In this document: positions 3,367 to 5,275 of the stretch, in pieces
Layout of the letters: every line of letters starts with the position of its first letter
Numbering within the stretch: position 1 is the stretch's first letter
Source of the DNA: Candidatus Staskawiczbacteria bacterium
GTDB taxonomy: Bacteria; Patescibacteriota; Minisyncoccia; Minisyncoccales; Staskawiczbacteraceae
Reading direction: 5' to 3'
Assembly (NCBI GenBank): GCA_943354455.1
Contig: CALRCB010000026.1
Location: forward strand, 1-5,275
Length of the DNA stretch: 5,275 bases
Position numbers and translations under genes: made by a program
The notes under the pieces: generated by a model
What the model was told of the DNA's origin: nothing
The model's database searches: none
What the model saw: only the letters and a program-made list of their open reading frames with translations

Positions 3367-5275
3367 ATGCGAATAAATTTTAAAAAATATAGTTTTTTTC
3401 TGGTGGCTTTTTTGGCGGTGATTTTGTTTGCCAGTTTTACCCACACTGCCCTAGCATTAGAGACTAAATTTCCGTCAATTCCTGGACTTCCAGATATTGA
3501 AAATGCCCCAACATTCCCTAATTTTGTTGATTATTTTTTAAAACTTTCAATTTTAATCGCTGGCGCTTTAGCGGTATTTTCGATTGTTTATGCGGGGGTA
3601 AAAATGCTAGTTTCGGCCGGTGATCCGAGTGCATTTGGCGAAGCCAAAGAGCGAATTATTGGGTCATTAAGTGGAGTAGTGCTTTTAATGTTTTCTTTTG
3701 TGATTTTGCAAACTATTAATCCGTCCCTTACAAATTTAGGTATGCTGGGATTAACATCAAGAGTAGATCAAGGAGCTTGGTTAGCAAGATTTTCTCCACA
3801 AAACCAACAAGCAGCTATTTATAACCCTTTTAAAATTAGTGTTGCTTATGCCGATGCCGATCCAAAAACTTTAATAAAAAATTGGATTTTTACTCCGGCA
3901 CCAAAAGCTGAAAACGATATTGCGGGAAATGTTTTAGATCCCGCCAACACTATTTTAGTTAATCTATGTGAGCCACCAGGAACTGATGAAAAAATCTGGC
4001 TTTATGATGATCCTGATACAGACGATACTGGAGCTAGCCCTTTAACTGGCTCGGGAAATCTAAAAATCTTACCGTGTCTATATTCCTATCAAGACCTTGT
4101 CGATGATGCTGGTATTATAGACCTTGTAAAACTAAATCAAATATCGGTGCCGATTACCAACGCTAAATCTTTTAAAATGGAGGAGGAAAAACCCGGCGTG
4201 CGCTTTTTTACCCAAGCCAATTGCACGGGCGATAGTACGGAAACCATAACGCAAACTGGCGCACTGCCAACTGCTTTTCAAAATCGCCCACTATTATCGG
4301 CTAAAATTTTAAATAGTAACGGCGAAACCGACCCCAGATATTCATTTGTGCTAACTCGTGACCCTAATGGTAGGGGAACTTGCAGTATACCTTATTCAAA
4401 TTTTACCTACGAAGACATTGAAAGTGGCTCAAACCCCGGTGGTCTTTGTATAGAATTAGTCAGCCCATCTTGCGGTGGCGGCCCCATTTGCGGAGATTCA
4501 ATTTGCAATGGCACCGAAACACCATCTAGTTGCCCTGGCGATTGCCCCACGACACCGCCAACTTGTGGAGATTCAATTTGCAATGGCGGTGAAACTGATT
4601 TAACTTGTTCAATTGACTGTATTCCTGGCTGCACAGATCCACTTGCCAATAATTACGACTCAACTGCTACCTTTAATAATGGCACTTGTTTTACAATTGG
4701 TTGTACAGACCCCCTTTCACCAAATTATAATCCAAATGCTACTGTTGATGATGGCACCTGTATACCACCAACTACCCCAGTTTGCATACCTCAAACAACT
4801 TTAAACTTAGGTAATAATTATATTGTTTTAAATAATTACACCTATCTTGGTATCACAGTTCAAGATTGGCAAAACAACAACGAAGGTGGGCGAATAGAAA
4901 GATGGCATCTTAGCAGTGGCGGTATTTGGTATTGGCAAATCGATCTTTCTATTGACAATATGGTAGAGGGTCGTTTGAACGGCGCCACCTCTCAATGGGA
5001 AATACTTGGCAATCCTCAAAACTGGATACACTACAATAATATAAACACTGTTTGGGAAAATATTACTTATAATTGCCCGGGCACGCCTCCTCCACCGCCG
5101 ACGACTTCACATATACTCGATGTTGGAATGTATACGGATATAGGTCATGTATTACCATTCATCCCCACAGTTCTTCTGTATAGCTATAGTACAGGGTTAT
5201 CGATACCAGTTTATAGTAGCACAGCAAATATAAATGGTAGTGTAGTTGAAACTAGTATTAGTCCTGGATTTTATA
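3367..5275 (+). CDS. TrbC/VirB2-like membrane protein with large Cys-rich ectodomain (3' end outside window)
   Basis: The frame stays open for 636 codons and leaves the window without a stop. Residues 1-30 are a signal peptide (basic RINFKK, hydrophobic core 9-23, likely cut after ALA at 28-30). A two-helix module follows: helix 54-82, a short loop SAGDPSAFGEAKERI at 83-97, and helix 98-117 ending TINPSL. This is the pattern of TrbC/VirB2-type pilin-like proteins, which are normally only about 100 residues long. After it come an unassigned region (about 120-365), two CGDSICNG repeats (375-393, 400-418), two GCTDP..NY..DGTC repeats (421-441, 445-465), a Trp/Asn-rich segment (about 475-570), a proline linker (574-578), and the start of another domain. 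With both helices inserted, the C-terminal part would face outside; its 20 cysteines agree with disulfide bonding there. The neighbouring VirB4 gene supports a type IV secretion or pilus link. No Shine-Dalgarno site precedes ATG 3367, but the signal peptide fits this start. It could instead be a membrane-anchored adhesin that borrowed the pilin-like anchor. Confidence 0.85.
   Translation, partial: MRINFKKYSFFLVAFLAVILFASFTHTALALETKFPSIPGLPDIENAPTFPNFVDYFLKLSILIAGALAVFSIVYAGVKMLVSAGDPSAFGEAKERIIGSLSGVVLLMFSFVILQTINPSLTNLGMLGLTSRVDQGAWLARFSPQNQQAAIYNPFKISVAYADADPKTLIKNWIFTPAPKAENDIAGNVLDPANTILVNLCEPPGTDEKIWLYDDPDTDDTGASPLTGSGNLKILPCLYSYQDLVDDAGIIDLVKLNQISVPITNAKSFKMEEEKPGVRFFTQANCTGDSTETITQTGALPTAFQNRPLLSAKILNSNGETDPRYSFVLTRDPNGRGTCSIPYSNFTYEDIESGSNPGGLCIELVSPSCGGGPICGDSICNGTETPSSCPGDCPTTPPTCGDSICNGGETDLTCSIDCIPGCTDPLANNYDSTATFNNGTCFTIGCTDPLSPNYNPNATVDDGTCIPPTTPVCIPQTTLNLGNNYIVLNNYTYLGITVQDWQNNNEGGRIERWHLSSGGIWYWQIDLSIDNMVEGRLNGATSQWEILGNPQNWIHYNNINTVWENITYNCPGTPPPPPTTSHILDVGMYTDIGHVLPFIPTVLLYSYSTGLSIPVYSSTANINGSVVETSISPGFY
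4489..4620 (+). repeat. Two CGDSICNG cysteine repeats (75-bp period)
   Basis: Residues 375-393 and 400-418 share the pattern C-G-D-S-I-C-N-G-x-E-T-x4-C-x2-D-C-type spacing, with four cysteines each (375, 380, 389, 393 and 400, 405, 414, 418). They are joined by a short Pro/Thr linker. At DNA level 4492-4512 and 4567-4587 are identical over 21 nt, which points to a recent duplication. Similar CGDG.CN.GE..CPxDC motifs occur in many secreted bacterial and eukaryotic proteins, probably as small disulfide or metal-binding modules. Confidence 0.8.
4627..4761 (+). repeat. Two GCTDP...DGTC cysteine repeats (72-bp period)
   Basis: Residues 421-441 and 445-465 share G-C-T-D-P-L, N-Y, A-T and G-T-C at a 24-residue period, with one cysteine at each end (422/441 and 446/465). 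This motif is familiar from long secreted and surface proteins, notably of Bacteroidota and marine bacteria; its function is not known to me. The Asp/Asn content would suit calcium binding, which is inference. The two copies differ more at DNA level than the preceding repeat pair, so they are older. Confidence 0.8.

Noticed and set aside
4015..4030. Further copy of the REP-like palindrome (acagacgatac)
   Set aside because: Only acagacg matches and there is no inverted arm.
4407..4649. 80-codon minus-strand frame across the Cys repeats
   Set aside because: Its internal repetition only mirrors the CGDSICNG repeats of the long + frame, which continues unbroken through it.
4613..4804. 63-codon + frame inside the ectodomain gene
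   Set aside because: It is an out-of-frame reading of the GCTDP repeats; the main frame has clear repeat and cysteine structure.
4828..5031. 67-codon minus-strand frame near the right edge
   Set aside because: It overlaps the continuing + frame and shows no recognisable features.

Overview
The window is AT-rich, coding-dense DNA with four genes, all on the + strand. It most resembles a Candidate Phyla Radiation / Patescibacteria genome (Parcubacteria-like). This assignment is inference from gene content: a short cysteine-free VirB4 ATPase, a small 'SPEG' membrane protein, a RAYT with A/T-centred palindromes, and a TrbC/VirB2-type two-helix protein carrying a very long ectodomain. All complete genes end in TAA. 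No in-frame TGA occurs in about 1,600 codons, so there is no sign of TGA recoding.

Layout: (1) 1-57 is a short leader with a 12-bp direct repeat and a Shine-Dalgarno site. (2) 58-1857 encodes a VirB4-family type IV secretion ATPase. (3) 1920-2447 encodes a small lysine-rich membrane protein of unknown function, with two plausible starts. (4) About 2488-3261 is a REP-associated tyrosine transposase (RAYT) unit. Its gene at 2537-3235 is bracketed by copies of one palindrome (core cagacgttaaacgtctg), and a third copy lies in frame inside the gene. (5) From 3367 to the window edge runs an open, 636-codon gene with no stop in the window. It has a signal peptide, a two-helix TrbC/VirB2-like membrane module, a long middle region, two families of Cys-rich tandem repeats, a Trp/Asn-rich segment and a poly-Pro linker into a further domain.

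How the genes may fit together: VirB4 would power assembly of, or secretion through, a type IV secretion or pilus-like machine in the cell envelope. The TrbC/VirB2-like protein could be a membrane or pilus component that displays a disulfide-rich ectodomain outside the cell. The RAYT unit appears to sit within or beside this locus as a passenger. The most unusual points are the transposase gene carrying its own candidate recognition palindrome inside the reading frame, and the pilin-like membrane module fused to a large modular ectodomain.
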